Positions 45,187 through 55,862 of a stretch of DNA of 64,000 nt are shown one piece after another. A program made the position numbers and the translations under genes. Source of the DNA: Dipteris shenzhenensis (lineage: Eukaryota > Polypodiophyta > Polypodiopsida > Gleicheniales); assembly GCA_047967505.1 (NCBI GenBank), contig CM106540.1, one strand, 5' to 3'. Below the pieces are notes generated by a model. The model worked only from the letters and a program-made list of their open reading frames with translations. It ran no database searches and was not told the DNA's origin. Numbering within the stretch: position 1 is the first letter of the stretch; every line of letters begins with the position of its first letter.

Positions 45187-45430
45187 TACATGTACCATGT
45201 ATATATATGTACATGTATATATACATTTGTATATATATATATATATATACATATACATGTACATGTGTATATATATACACACACATATATATATACATGC
45301 ATATATGGAGATATATATATATATATATACATATACATGAATATATATATATATACATATACATGTACATATACATGTATATCTATATATATATGTATAC
45401 ATATATATATATGCAGGTACATATACATGT

Positions 45431-45462
<32 letters not shown>

Positions 45463-45952
45463 GCATGCATGTTTATATGTATATACATGCATGTATATAT
45501 ATACATATATATGTACATGTATATATATATATACATATATACATGTACATATATATACATGTACATGTTCATACATATATACATGTACATGTATATATAT
45601 ATACATGTACATGTTCATACATATATACATGTACATGTTCATACATATATACATGTACATGTATATACATATATACATGTACATGTATATATGTATATAC
45701 ATGTACATGTATATATGTATATATATATATATTTATTTATTTATATATATATACATGTATATATATATATATATCTATGTACATGTATATATATATATAT
45801 ATATATATACATGTACATGTATATATATATTATATATATTTATTTTATTTTATTTTATTTTTTATATGTATATGTATATATATCTATCTATCTATGTAAA
45901 TGTATATATATATACATGTACATGTATATATATATATATATATATATACATG

Positions 45953-46006
<54 letters not shown>

Positions 46007-46106
46007 CATGTACATGTATATGCATGTACATGTATATATGTATATACATATACATGGACATGTATATATGTATATACATATACATGTACATATATATACA
46101 TGTATT
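45187..46106. repeat. Copy 1-specific TATACATGTA microsatellite
   Basis: About 0.9 kb of TATACATGTA-type repeats, present only in copy 1. Copy 2 has ten bases (GAGATACACT, about 55809-55818) in its place. It ends a few bases before a pyrimidine tract and CAG acceptor (CTCACCTGTGCAG), so it sits in what looks like a 5' intron of the PPR gene. Open frames of up to 412 codons that cross it are not genes. Confidence 0.95.
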
Positions 46107-46149
46107 CATCTTCTCTCACCTGTGCAGGCTATCGAGCCCTTGCTGTCCG

Positions 46150-49100
46150 ATGGCTTCCCCCGAGTACAGAAGAGCGGTTTCGCTTTCAGGTACTGCTGTT
46201 CACTTTTATCTCTCAAGGAAAAGTCCTTTTTTGTTTTGCAATCGGTTTTCATTGTTGTCATGCTTCCTAGATAGATCAAGTACCGAACGCTTATGGAAGG
46301 AGTACTTCACGGATCCTTCTCAGTGGTGGGACAACCGCGAGAACCAAGTAAGTGGGCGACGAGTCTCACTGAATGATTTGCATAGGTAAAGCTGTAGATT
46401 TGCTAGACTGACGAGTCTGTTGCGAGTCTTAACAACAGACAAACCCGAGATCACCAGATTTCAAGCACAAGATTACCAAGGAGTAGCTATGGACAGGCGA
46501 CTGTTGCAATCCGGGTTGGGTTAAAGGCATGCTTGAGAAAAAGACCAAAGCATCCACAGATGAAGCCCATGAACGTGGCTTGGCGGTGTGGCAAGGCCAG
46601 CTTCACGTCTGGAGTACAGGTTAATGCATCTGACGCGGGAGAACTGCGCGAGAAGAGTGACGGGGAAACACTCAGCTTAGAGGAGGCACTCACGTCAATG
46701 GAGCGAACGCCCCAGTTACCTTCAGACCAGAACCTTACATGCATCTTGTATAAGTGCAGAGCGAAGAAAAATTTAGCGTATACCAAGCGCTTGTATGCCC
46801 ACTTGTGCAAAAGGGGGCTGGAAGTTCAAAGATTTATTGGGAACTACCTCGTCTCAATCTTGATCCAAGCTGGAAGCATGTACGATGCAGAGCAAGTTTT
46901 TAACAAGTTGGTCGATCGGAGTGAGTATTCTTGGACTTCTATCATCATGGGTTATATTGAATGTGGGGAATCACAGCATGCCCTCAATCTCTACCAGAAA
47001 ATGCAAGAGGATTCTGTACGTCCTAGCAAGTATACCTTCGTTGCCCTCTTGAAGGCTTGCACTAGGCTAAAAGAGGCAAAACGAGGTGGAGAATTACATG
47101 CTGAGATTTCCAGAAATGGACTAGAAAGCGATCTTTTTGTTGGCAGCACCTTGGTGGGTATGTATTCCAAATGTGGCTCGCTTGTAAAAGCACGGGAAGC
47201 ATTTGACAAGCTGCCAGTTCGAGATGTAGTCTTGTGGAATGCACTAATTGCAGGATATGCCGAGCATGGGCTTGGTGAGGAAGCTCTAAGCTGTTTCAAA
47301 AAGATGCAGTTGGAGGGTCTCTCTCCAACTGCTGTCACATTTGTTTGCAGCTTGAAAGCTTGTCGCAGCATAGGAGCGATAGTCAAAGGCCGAGAAATAC
47401 ACGCTGAGATTGCCAGAAAGGGGCTGGAAAGAGACCTTTTTGTTGGCAGCACCTTGGTAGATATGTATGCCAAATGTGGTTCGCTTGCAAAAGCCCGGGA
47501 AGCACTTAACAAGCTGCCGGTTCGAGATGTAGTCTCATGGAATGCATTGATTACAGGATATGCTGAACAGGAGCTTTGTGAGGAAGCTCTGAACTGCTTT
47601 GAACAGATGAAACTGGAGGGTCTCTCTCCAGATGCTGTCACATTTGTTTGCAGCTTGAAAGCTTGTGGCAGCATAGGAGCCATAGACAAGGCAAGAGAAA
47701 TACACGGTGACATTGCTAGAAAGGGGCTGGAAAGAGATCTTTCTGTAGGCAGCGCCTTGGTTGATACGTATGCCAAACGTGGCTCACTTGCAAAGGCAAG
47801 GGAAGCATTCGACAAGCTGCTATATCGGAATGAGGTCTCATGGAATGCGCTGATCGCAGGATATTCCGAGCATGGGCTCGGTGAGGAAGCTCTGAACTGT
47901 TTTGAACAGATGCAGCTGGAGGGACTCTCTCCAAATGTTGTCACATTTGTGTGCAGCTTGAAAGCCTGTGGCAGCATAGGAGCCATAGACAAGGGCCAAG
48001 ATATGCATGCTGAGATTTCCAGGAAAGGGCTGGAAAGAGACCCCTTTATTGGCAGCACATTGGTCGATATGTATGCGAAATGTGGCTCAATTCCAAAAGC
48101 ACAGGAAGCATTTGACAAGCTGCTTATTCGAGATGTAGTCTCTTGGAATGCACTAATCGCAGGATATGCTGAGCAGGGCCTTTGTCAGGAAGCGCTGAAC
48201 TGTTTCGCACAGATGCAACTGGAGGGTCTCTCTCCAAATGCTGGCACATTTGTTTGCAGCTTGAAAGCTTGTGGCAGCATAGAAGCCACAGACAAGGGCC
48301 GAGAAATACACACTGAGATTGCCAGAAAGGGACTCGAAAGAGATCTTTTTGTTGGCAGAACCTTGGTGGATGTGTATGCCAAATGTGGCTTGCTTGCAAA
48401 AGCAAGGGAAGTGTTTGACAAGCTGCCAGTTCTAGACATAGTCTCATGGAATGTACTGATCGCAGGATATGCCAAGCAGGGGCTTGGTGAGGAAGCACTG
48501 AACTGTTTAGAACAGATACAACTGGAGGGTCTCTCTCCAAATGCTATAACGTTTTTTAGCAGCTTGAGAGCGTGTGGTAGCATGACATCTATGGATAAGG
48601 GCCAAGAAATACATGCCGAGATTGCTAGAAAGGGGCTGGAAAGAGACCTTTTAATTGGCAGCACCTTGGTGGATATGTATGCCAAATGTGGCTCGCTTGC
48701 AAAGGCGCAGGAAGTGTTGGACAAGCTGCCAGTTCGAGATGTAATCTCGTGGACTGCACTGATCGGAGGATATGCTGACCATGGGCTTGGTGAGGAAGCT
48801 CTCAACTGTTTCGAACAAATGCGACTTGAGGGTCTCTCTCCAGATGCTGTCACATTTGTTTGCAGCTCAAAAGCTTGTGGCAGCATAGGAGCCATAGACA
48901 AGGGCCGAGAAATACATGCTGAGATTGCCAGAAAGGGGCTGGAAAGAGATCTTGTTGTTGGCAGCACCTTGGTGGATATGTATGCCAAGTGTGGCTCGCT
49001 GGCAAAAGCACAGGAAGCGTTTGACATGCTGCCAGTTCAAGATGTAGTCTCGTGGAATGCATTGATTGCAGGATATGCCCAGCTAGGAGAAAGTGAAATC

Positions 49101-49583
49101 GTTTTCAAAATATTTGAGAGGATGAGAGAAGGGATGAAGCCAAATGGGGCCACATTCTCTATTGTCCTTACTCTATGCAGTCACACGGGTCTAGTGGATG
49201 AGGGCCAAAAGTGCTTTGAGGCCATGAGCAAAGAATATGGCATCACTCCAACTAATGAGCACTCCACTGTCATGGTTGATCTCCTTGGCCGTGCAGGCCA
49301 GTTAGATGAGGCGCTAGCAATGGCAAAGAAGATGCCTTTCCATCCTAGTCTTGGAGTATGGCTCATGTTGTTGGGTGCTTGTCGAAAGTGGGGTAATGTG
49401 GAGCTTGGAAGATTTGCCTTTGAACATGCGCTGCAATTGGATGAAAAGGATGCTGCAGCTTATGTCTTGATGTCTAACATTTATGCAGATGCTCACATGC
49501 AGGAGGAAGAGAATAGAGCCAGGACAAGGAGAGTGAAGGAACAAGCATGTAACAAGCTGGGACAGTTGGTGGCTGGACATTGA
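46150..49583 (+). pseudogene. PDF-motif/PPR gene, copy 1 (N-terminus broken)
   Basis: Same structure as the copy 2 gene: exon 1 46150-46189, exon 2 46271-46347, exon 3 46439-49583. Two lesions disrupt the N-terminus. A TAG at 46484-46486 stands inside the PDF motif, where copy 2 has TCG (Ser). A 2-nt deletion follows near 46585 (GCGGTGTGGC against GCGGAGTGTGGC). The PPR part remains open; translation could restart at ATG 46560 (MKPMNVAWRCGKASF) to give about 1007 residues of PPR and E domain without the PDF motif or any targeting sequence. Either a pseudogene or a gene with a changed N-terminus. Confidence 0.8.
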
Positions 49584-50340
49584 CGGGATTGTGCATTCAT
49601 ATGCACATCTTTTGTGGGGGGGACAAGATATTCCTCAAGCAAAAATGCATATGCAAAGTTATTCCCTCCCAATGAGGGAGGAGGGGGGTGTGCCAGATTT
49701 GCATTGGGTCTCATGAGGCATATCCGTCGATGCAAAGAAAGATGAGTTATGTTGGCACATTGGGAAGCTGGCTATCAATGCACCCAAGGGAACATCCATA
49801 TACGACCTTAAGGAGCTCCTAAAGATGAGAGCAGAGATGCACTGACTTTCAAGGAAGGAAAGTGTGCTAGGATTGGATTGTGGGGTATTCAGATACATTG
49901 GCTACATGTACAAAGGCGAACCCACTACATGTAGGAATCCAAGCCCAAGATCAAGCTGATCCTCGACGAGGTCCGCAAGCATACCTGTCTCCTTAGGATG
50001 AAGACCTCAGGGCATGCCAACAAGATTCTTTCTTCCACTCCCTCTCGTTCACCCTCCCCTAGCCTACTTTCACAATCCTCGGTGAGGTCATCCTACAAAA
50101 GGATTCTGTGAGTTTATTCCCATCGATGAAGTGACTGACCACAAACTAGTTGTATTGGTTATTTGTTCTTCTTCCAAAATGGAGGGATGTTCCACTCCCT
50201 TGGATTTGTAAGCATACAAGAACCTTCAAACCTGATCATCAGCATCCTTTGTCCAAGCCCCTTTGAATTGACTATAACCTTTGCAAGAAGCTTCTGCAGG
50301 GGTTCCATAGATGGCCGAAGTGTAGGAGAATAGGAGGGAA
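49584..50340. other. 3' flank of the PPR gene, copy 1
   Basis: No gene recognised. Contains a G-run (GTGGGGGGGACAAG) just after the stop and short unsupported open frames on the - strand. The copy 2 equivalent is nearly identical. Confidence 0.5.
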
Positions 50341-51002
50341 TGAATCACTCAAACCTCCACCCAAGATCTCTCCAACTCTTCCTCACACTCAACTCAGATA
50401 GATGATCACAGATGCAATAAAACTCACTCAGAGAGAACTTAAACGGAGAGAGAGAAAGAGTATATTCATCCACCGGAAGGTGGGCAGAAACTGGCTCCAA
50501 GGGAGCAATACAAAACTCAGCAAAGTGCTGGAGAAAACTGATGGAACTCTGTCTCACAAACTGAACCAGCTTTGAGTGCACAGCACAGCCTTGGAAGGAG
50601 GCTTTCAGTCTTGCACTGGATGCTGGAATGACTGAAGGAGTGGGCCTTTTATAGGCACTACCCAGGCCCTTTGGGTTGACCGACTAGCAGGGTCAGTATC
50701 CTGTCTGGAAATCCGACCAGGGTTGGCCCTGGTCGGTGGCCCTAGCTGGGCCGACTTGGCCTGCCACAGGCTCCTATTTAAGGGTGCCCTGTGCAGCCAG
50801 TCTATGCAGTTGCAGGCGCCTCCAAGTGAGGCCCAAGGCCCAAGGCCCCCTATTTCTATGCTATTGCGGGCAGCAACCAGCCCATGTGCTGGTTGCCTAT
50901 GATGCCAGCCTGAGCCTCTCTCTTTCCCAGCCCTCCTACCTCTCACTGCCGCTTGTCCCCTCAAATCGGGGGCTCACAGGTGGGCACAGTGAGTTTCTAA
51001 CA
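50341..51002 (-). repeat. 3' LTR of element E, copy 1
   Basis: In - orientation begins TGTTAGAAACTCAC (51002) and ends GAGTGATTCA (50341). A TATA box (CTATAAAAGG) in - orientation lies at 50646-50655. The adjoining CCCCTCAATGT is the complement of the polypurine tract. Confidence 0.8.
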
Positions 51003-51012
51003 CCCCTCAATG

Positions 51013-52500
51013 TCACAACTGTGGGTCAATCCCCATGCGTTTGATGAGGTGCTCTATCTGTTCTCGAGGGAGTGCCTTCGTAAAAAGGTCGGACAAGTCA
51101 TCAGCGGTCGGGCAGTAGATAACCTCGATCACGTCGTCGATGATGAGCTCTCGAACAAAGTGGTAATGAACTTCGATGCTTGGTCCGCGCATGGTACACT
51201 GGATTCTTGGCAATGGCTATGCAACTCTGATTGTCGCACATTAGCACTGTTGCATCCTCCTGACACACGTCCATGTCCTCCAGAATCCACCTCAACCACA
51301 GTGTCTCACAAGCTGCTGTACACGCGGCTCTGTACTCTGCCTCTGTAGATGAAAGGGCCACTGTGGGTTGCTTCTTACTCAGCCAAGAGATGACACCAGA
51401 TGCAAGTAAGAAACAATATCCTGTTGCCGATCTTCTGGTGTCAGCATCACCCGCCCAATCACTGTCACAGAACCCGCCTAGTTCGATGCCTTTGGTGTAG
51501 GTGATCCCATAGGTGCAAGTACCCTTTAGATACCTCAGCACCCGTGAACCTGCATCCCAATGACTCTTCCTGGGAGAAGCAGAGAACTGGCATAATAGCC
51601 CAACTGCATAACAAATATCAGGTCGAGTATTGGTAAGGTAAAGCAAACTTCCTACCAATCGTAGGTACAAGGGAGTATCGACCGGTTGAGATGTGTCGTG
51701 AACACTTAGCTTGAGCCCGACCTCCATGGGAGTTACTGCTGTCTTGCAATCCTCCATCTGAAATTTCTTCAGAAGTTCTCTACAATATTTCTCCTATGAA
51801 ATGAAGATCCTGTCTTTGGCCTGCTTTACTTCAATCCCAAGGAAGCAATGTAATAACCCAAGGTCAGTCATCTCAAACTCAGACATGAGTAGTTCCTTGA
51901 CTTGTGAAATCTTCTTGACATGATCACCTGTTAAGATAATATCATCAACATAGAGGATGAGTACCAGTCGCAATCCCTTCTCAATGAACAAGTAAAGGTT
52001 TGCCTCAGAAGGACTCCGACTTAGCCCTATCTTCTGAAAGAATACATCAATCCTTTGGTACCAAGCTCTAGGGGCCTGTTTTAGCCTGTATAACGCCTTC
52101 TTCAACCTGCAGACCTTTAATGGGGACCCTGGATCTTGAAAGCCGGGTGGCTGCTCCACGTATACCTCCTCCTCCAGGGTTTCATTAAGGAATGCGGACT
52201 TCACGTCCATTTGAAAAATAGGCCACTGGAATTGGGCAGCAAGGGCAATCACTGTCCGGATAGTAACCATGCGGGCTGTGGGAGCAAAAGTTTAATCAAA
52301 ATCCATGCCTTCAGTTTGAGTAAAACCTTTGACCACTAACCTTGCTTTATACTTATCCAAGCTACCGTCTGATTTGTATTTAAGTTTGTATACCCACTTA
52401 GTGCCGATGACTTTCTCTCGCGGGGGCCTGGCCACTAAGTCCTAGGTATTGTTCTTCAGGATAGCATCCATCTCTGCCTGCATGGCAGCCTACCATTCTG
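51013..52500 (-). pseudogene. Element E RT and RNase H, copy 1
   Basis: RT reads FQMDVKSAFLNETLEEEVYV and LILYVDDIILTGD; RNase H reads SWLSKKQPTVALSSTEAEYR and CDNQSCIAIAKNPVYHARTK. A TAG at 51794-51796 splits RT from RNase H. Copy 2 has CAG at the same codon (61509-61511), so this stop arose after duplication. Older stops shared with copy 2 include NT-stop-DLVARP and EW-stop-AAMQAEM. Confidence 0.9.
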
Positions 52501-52735
52501 GATTGTCCTTCGCCTCCTCATGGTCAACCTGGGGTGGGGTGGATTCGAGGGTTGAACAATCTCCTCCTCCTCAATCTGAGGCTCCTCTTGGGGTTCAGTT
52601 TCCTTTTCCTCGAATCCCGACTGATAAGGATTTGCTTCTTTACTAGGTCGAAGAGTCGATAGGCTTGCGAAGATTTTCGCTATACCCAACAAAGATACAT
52701 TTTCTGCTCCGGAATCGAGCTCTGACATTCGCCGC

Positions 52736-52944
52736 TCTGACATTCTTCGCCTCTTCATAGTCATGATGGGGGAGGACAAAATCCACCGATTGATTTTCGG
52801 GACTACCGGCTAACGCTCGTCGCCTGCACCATTACGGACAGACTGCTTTGACTACAGTAGGAATTGCGCGGGGTCCCAAATCGCGCCGCTATTTTGACCA
52901 TTGAAACAAAGACACTTGTCTCGTTGGCGCCGCCTCCCCCCTCT
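52736..52944. other. GC- and CpG-rich unassigned segment, copy 1
   Basis: Between the Copia fragment and the foldback. Noticeably richer in CpG than its neighbours. No gene or element assigned. Confidence 0.4.
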
Positions 52945-53078
52945 GTTGACAGCCGAAAATCAGCATCGGTCGCCTATTTCTGGTCAAAAAACCGGGGCAA
53001 CCGGCTCCCGACCTCCGGCTGGTCGCCGGTGTGCCCGGTTTCCTCCCAGGCATCAGTCGTCGATTTTTGGCTGTCAAC
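52945..53078. repeat. 134-bp foldback at the end of unit copy 1
   Basis: Arms GTTGACAGCCGAAAATC (52945-52961) and GATTTTTGGCTGTCAAC (53062-53078) pair at 16 of 17 positions around a GC-rich centre. Confidence 0.88.
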
Positions 53079-53096
53079 CCTAAACCCTAAACCCTT
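53078..53096. repeat. Telomere-type repeats at the copy 1/copy 2 junction
   Basis: CCCTAAACCCTAAACCCT, about two and a half units of the plant telomere repeat (CCCTAAA), exactly between the foldback and the first shared bases of the next unit. Confidence 0.9.
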
Positions 53097-53393
53097 TCCA
53101 AGCATTGCTTAAGTTATCTCTGAATAAACCTGTCTACGTATTGTTTTTGAAAGAAGTATGGTTTGAGAACATTAAACTCACATTAAACGTACGAAAAGAA
53201 GGACCATGCTGTAAAAGTTTTGTGGTTCGTTTATGTACACGGTAACCTCTTAAATTGCATGTGCGAGAAACAGTTTAATAGCATATGTAAGAAAGGCAAA
53301 TGTTTGACATGTCTGCGATTTCGTTCGTTTGCAATTGAAATAAATAATTGGGTCACAACGCTGGAGTTGTCCTCCTCTACAACAAAGGGCGGT

Positions 53394-53990
53394 TCAATCT
53401 CCAAAACAATTCTGCATTGTATTGTCATCATGCAGCCTTGTCGCCTTAGCTGTTTACGAACTGAGAAAGATATTGTATGTCAACCGTTGGAGATATAACA
53501 ATTGGAACAACAAAGACCGCAAACGAAACAAAAAGGAAATTCTCACCCTCGTTATAAGCTTCCTCCGCGGCTGCTTGGAAGCAGTTCTTTAAAGTTTTCT
53601 TTGTAGTTTTCTTGATAGGCGAGTTTTTCAGTAAGCTCCCATCTTTCATGGATTGTTTCGGTGGGTCAAACAATATAGGAACGTCTACTACTATGCATGG
53701 AGCAAGGGAGGAGCTTTTGATAACACAAGCACCCGAAACAGTGACGAAGCCTTTCTTGGCCAGAGCTTGGACCTCTGCTGCGTTAGTACCTTGGACTGGA
53801 GCAGGACAAGGAAAAATTGGAGAAACGACAAAGCTCAATCGTGTGGAACAAAGTGGTGCCAAAACAGTGAAACAAACAAGCATAACGCGAAAATATGCCA
53901 AGAGAAGGAAGCTTACGAGTTTCTAGTTTTAACGTTGGTCGAATTGCGCTTCTCCGCAGCATCTGCTATATCGGCCAACAACAAAACCAT
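53394..53990 (-). CDS. Candidate three-exon small gene, copy 2
   Basis: Same model as copy 1: exon 1 53990-53917, exon 2 53833-53547, exon 3 53449-53394. All proposed splice sites and the 138-residue frame are kept. The first exon 2 residue region changes Ser to Phe (SSVVSP to SFVVSP). Intact in this copy; family unknown. Confidence 0.35.
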
Positions 53991-54033
53991 AAATATACGT
54001 GACAAATCAAAAATTCTAAAACGTTTTTGAAAC

Positions 54034-54051
54034 GGTATTTTATAGCCGGGA
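54034..54051 (-). promoter_or_regulatory. TATA-like element of the small gene, copy 2
   Basis: CCCGGCTATAAAATACCG in - orientation, as in copy 1; its partner upstream lies at 54363-54382. Confidence 0.42.
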
Positions 54052-54382
54052 ACCTTGCAAACGAGAGGTCGCTTCGTGGGGACAGCCTGGTTTAGGCTCC
54101 ACAATACTCATCATATCTGCTAAATCGTTATGTTGGTGAAGAAAAGAAATCAGAAAGTCGAATTTAGAAAAGCATCGAGAAATACAAAGGAATAGACGAC
54201 CGACTGTAGAGACCTTTCTCAAACTGTCGGCTACTGATGTCCATAGAGTCGCTAGAGAGTTGGTTCTCTTGTTCGGAGATAGTCATGATGGACACAGGCA
54301 AAATAACACCGATTGCAAAGCATAGCTTGTCTTGGAAACACACCATAAACGAAGAGCACAGAGGATTTTATAGCCGGGAAAG

Positions 54383-55862
54383 AAGTGGTTGGGGGACGTG
54401 GGCAGAACAGTTGAGAAACGTCGTCTGCACAGAATGTACGCACGCTGTCACTTACATTGACAGCTGCTTCGCTCAAAGAGGACGCATGCAAGACACATAC
54501 TCTCAACGTGCCAGAGGTAGTTTGGTGCGTGTACACAGAAATGGAACATCCTAGACAGAGATGGACCTAGAAACATTCGAAACAAAAAACCTGGACGTAG
54601 CATTCCTAACATTGCATACTAGGGGTCCGAGGATGGCGGGATCGTATCCTCTAGTGTATAGGAGCTGGCAGAGTGTCAACCAATCTGCATAGGCTCGTTC
54701 TCCGATCTGATTTCGCTGGGAAGGCTGTTTCTACCAGTGTGAATATCAAGCTTATGGGCGATCGATTCCGAGGTGCTGAGCACATTGCGGGATTGAGATT
54801 GCGGAGGTGCTTATTGGCGCATTCCTTGCTTGCCTTTTGATTGATTGCAAGCTGCTATTGGAAGAGACATGCAGGAGAGATGGAAAACCAGAGCCATTGA
54901 GCTCATTGAGTAGATGATGCCTACATCCTCGACTCCCTCCAAACCGTTGGCCTTGATGTGCCTTACTTAGCCTTTGTCAAGGAAGTAGAGCCTGTGTGTA
55001 ATTTACAAGAAGACACGCACTTGCTGTGACGAGCAACCGGGCTACGTTGCGAAAAAGAAATGATTTGCATAAGATTTAAGCAAGTGATTTGCACCTGTGG
55101 TCGGAGACATCGTGGAGCCTCGAATCGCCAATCGAGTCCTGCGGACGCTGGTGCTTCCCAACAAGAAGCACCCCTTCTAGTATGAAGTAGCAAAGTGAGC
55201 GATCGCTATGAGTGAGCACGCAACTGCTTGCAAGACCCCCACCACAAACAGGATCTTCTCAGAGCCCAGCTCTGTGATTTGCACCGCGGGCGAAGAGAGA
55301 AGCTGCATGTATCGTCTCAGAGCCCAGCTCTATGAGAAGAGATCGACTGACCAAAGGCGAGGTGGGCATGGATGGACACACTACGTATGGACTGAAGTAG
55401 GCGCAAAAAGACACGTGCAGGGCAGACTAGGAAGACACTATTCGTCCACGTAATTTGGACGCGCCACGAAAAAAGCAAGAAAAAACATTTTCGTTTTGGG
55501 GCCCGGAGAACTCAACTAAAGGACTGCCATACGGCAGGCCAAAAAATAAGCAATTTCGCTTTCAAGGGCCATCGTCTCCACTTAAGCTCCGAAAACAAAT
55601 TAATTTACCTTTAATTTTAGATGAACCTTCACTCTACACTGAGGGCAGGCCTGTCCATCCCTCCTATAATAGAAATCGTCATCATATTACGGTCTTTGGC
55701 GAAATGATGATAAACATATGTACAGGAGGCACTGATTCCCGTCATACTGCTACGAAACAATGCTGCCCCATCGTTGCTCAGATGCCTGGCACAGGGTTTT
55801 TTCGTAGTGGAGATACACTCATCTTCTCTCACCTGTGCAGGCTATCGAGCCCTTGCTGTCCG
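54383..55862. other. Unassigned sequence in unit copy 2
   Basis: Equivalent to 43761-46149 without the microsatellite. A 12-bp stretch (GACCAAAGGCGA, about 55349) is present here and absent in copy 1, and an 11-bp stretch of copy 1 (near 45016) is absent here. The hydrophobic - strand frame has a TAG (CTA on the + strand at about 55178) where copy 1 has CAG. An acceptor-like CTCACCTGTGCAG ends at about 55841. Confidence 0.4.

Larger units (their letters stand above)
50341..52735 (-). mobile_element. Copia element E, truncated, copy 1
   Basis: On the - strand: integrase C-terminal relic (about 52735-52640, KKQILISRDS pattern after a TAG), acidic linker, RT (52500-51760), RNase H (to about 51013), polypurine tract and 3' LTR 51002-50341. 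The 5' LTR, gag, protease and integrase core are missing, as in copy 2, so truncation preceded the duplication. Confidence 0.9.
42477..53097. repeat. Segmental duplication, copy 1
   Basis: A 10621-bp unit that matches 53098-62810 throughout at about 99% identity by eye. It is longer by about 0.9 kb because of the microsatellite at 45187-46106. It holds a small three-exon gene (-), the PPR pseudogene (+), a Copia fragment (-) and a terminal foldback with CCCTAAA repeats. Confidence 0.97.

Noticed and set aside
45151-46389. 412-codon + strand frame
   Set aside because: Mostly microsatellite translation. The only coding part is the short PPR exon at its end, which is annotated in its own model.
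46991-49027. Antisense frames of 280-375 codons opposite the PPR gene (also 56706-58742)
   Set aside because: Shadows of the repetitive PPR coding strand: they repeat with the same 303-bp period and have no family motifs or promoter.
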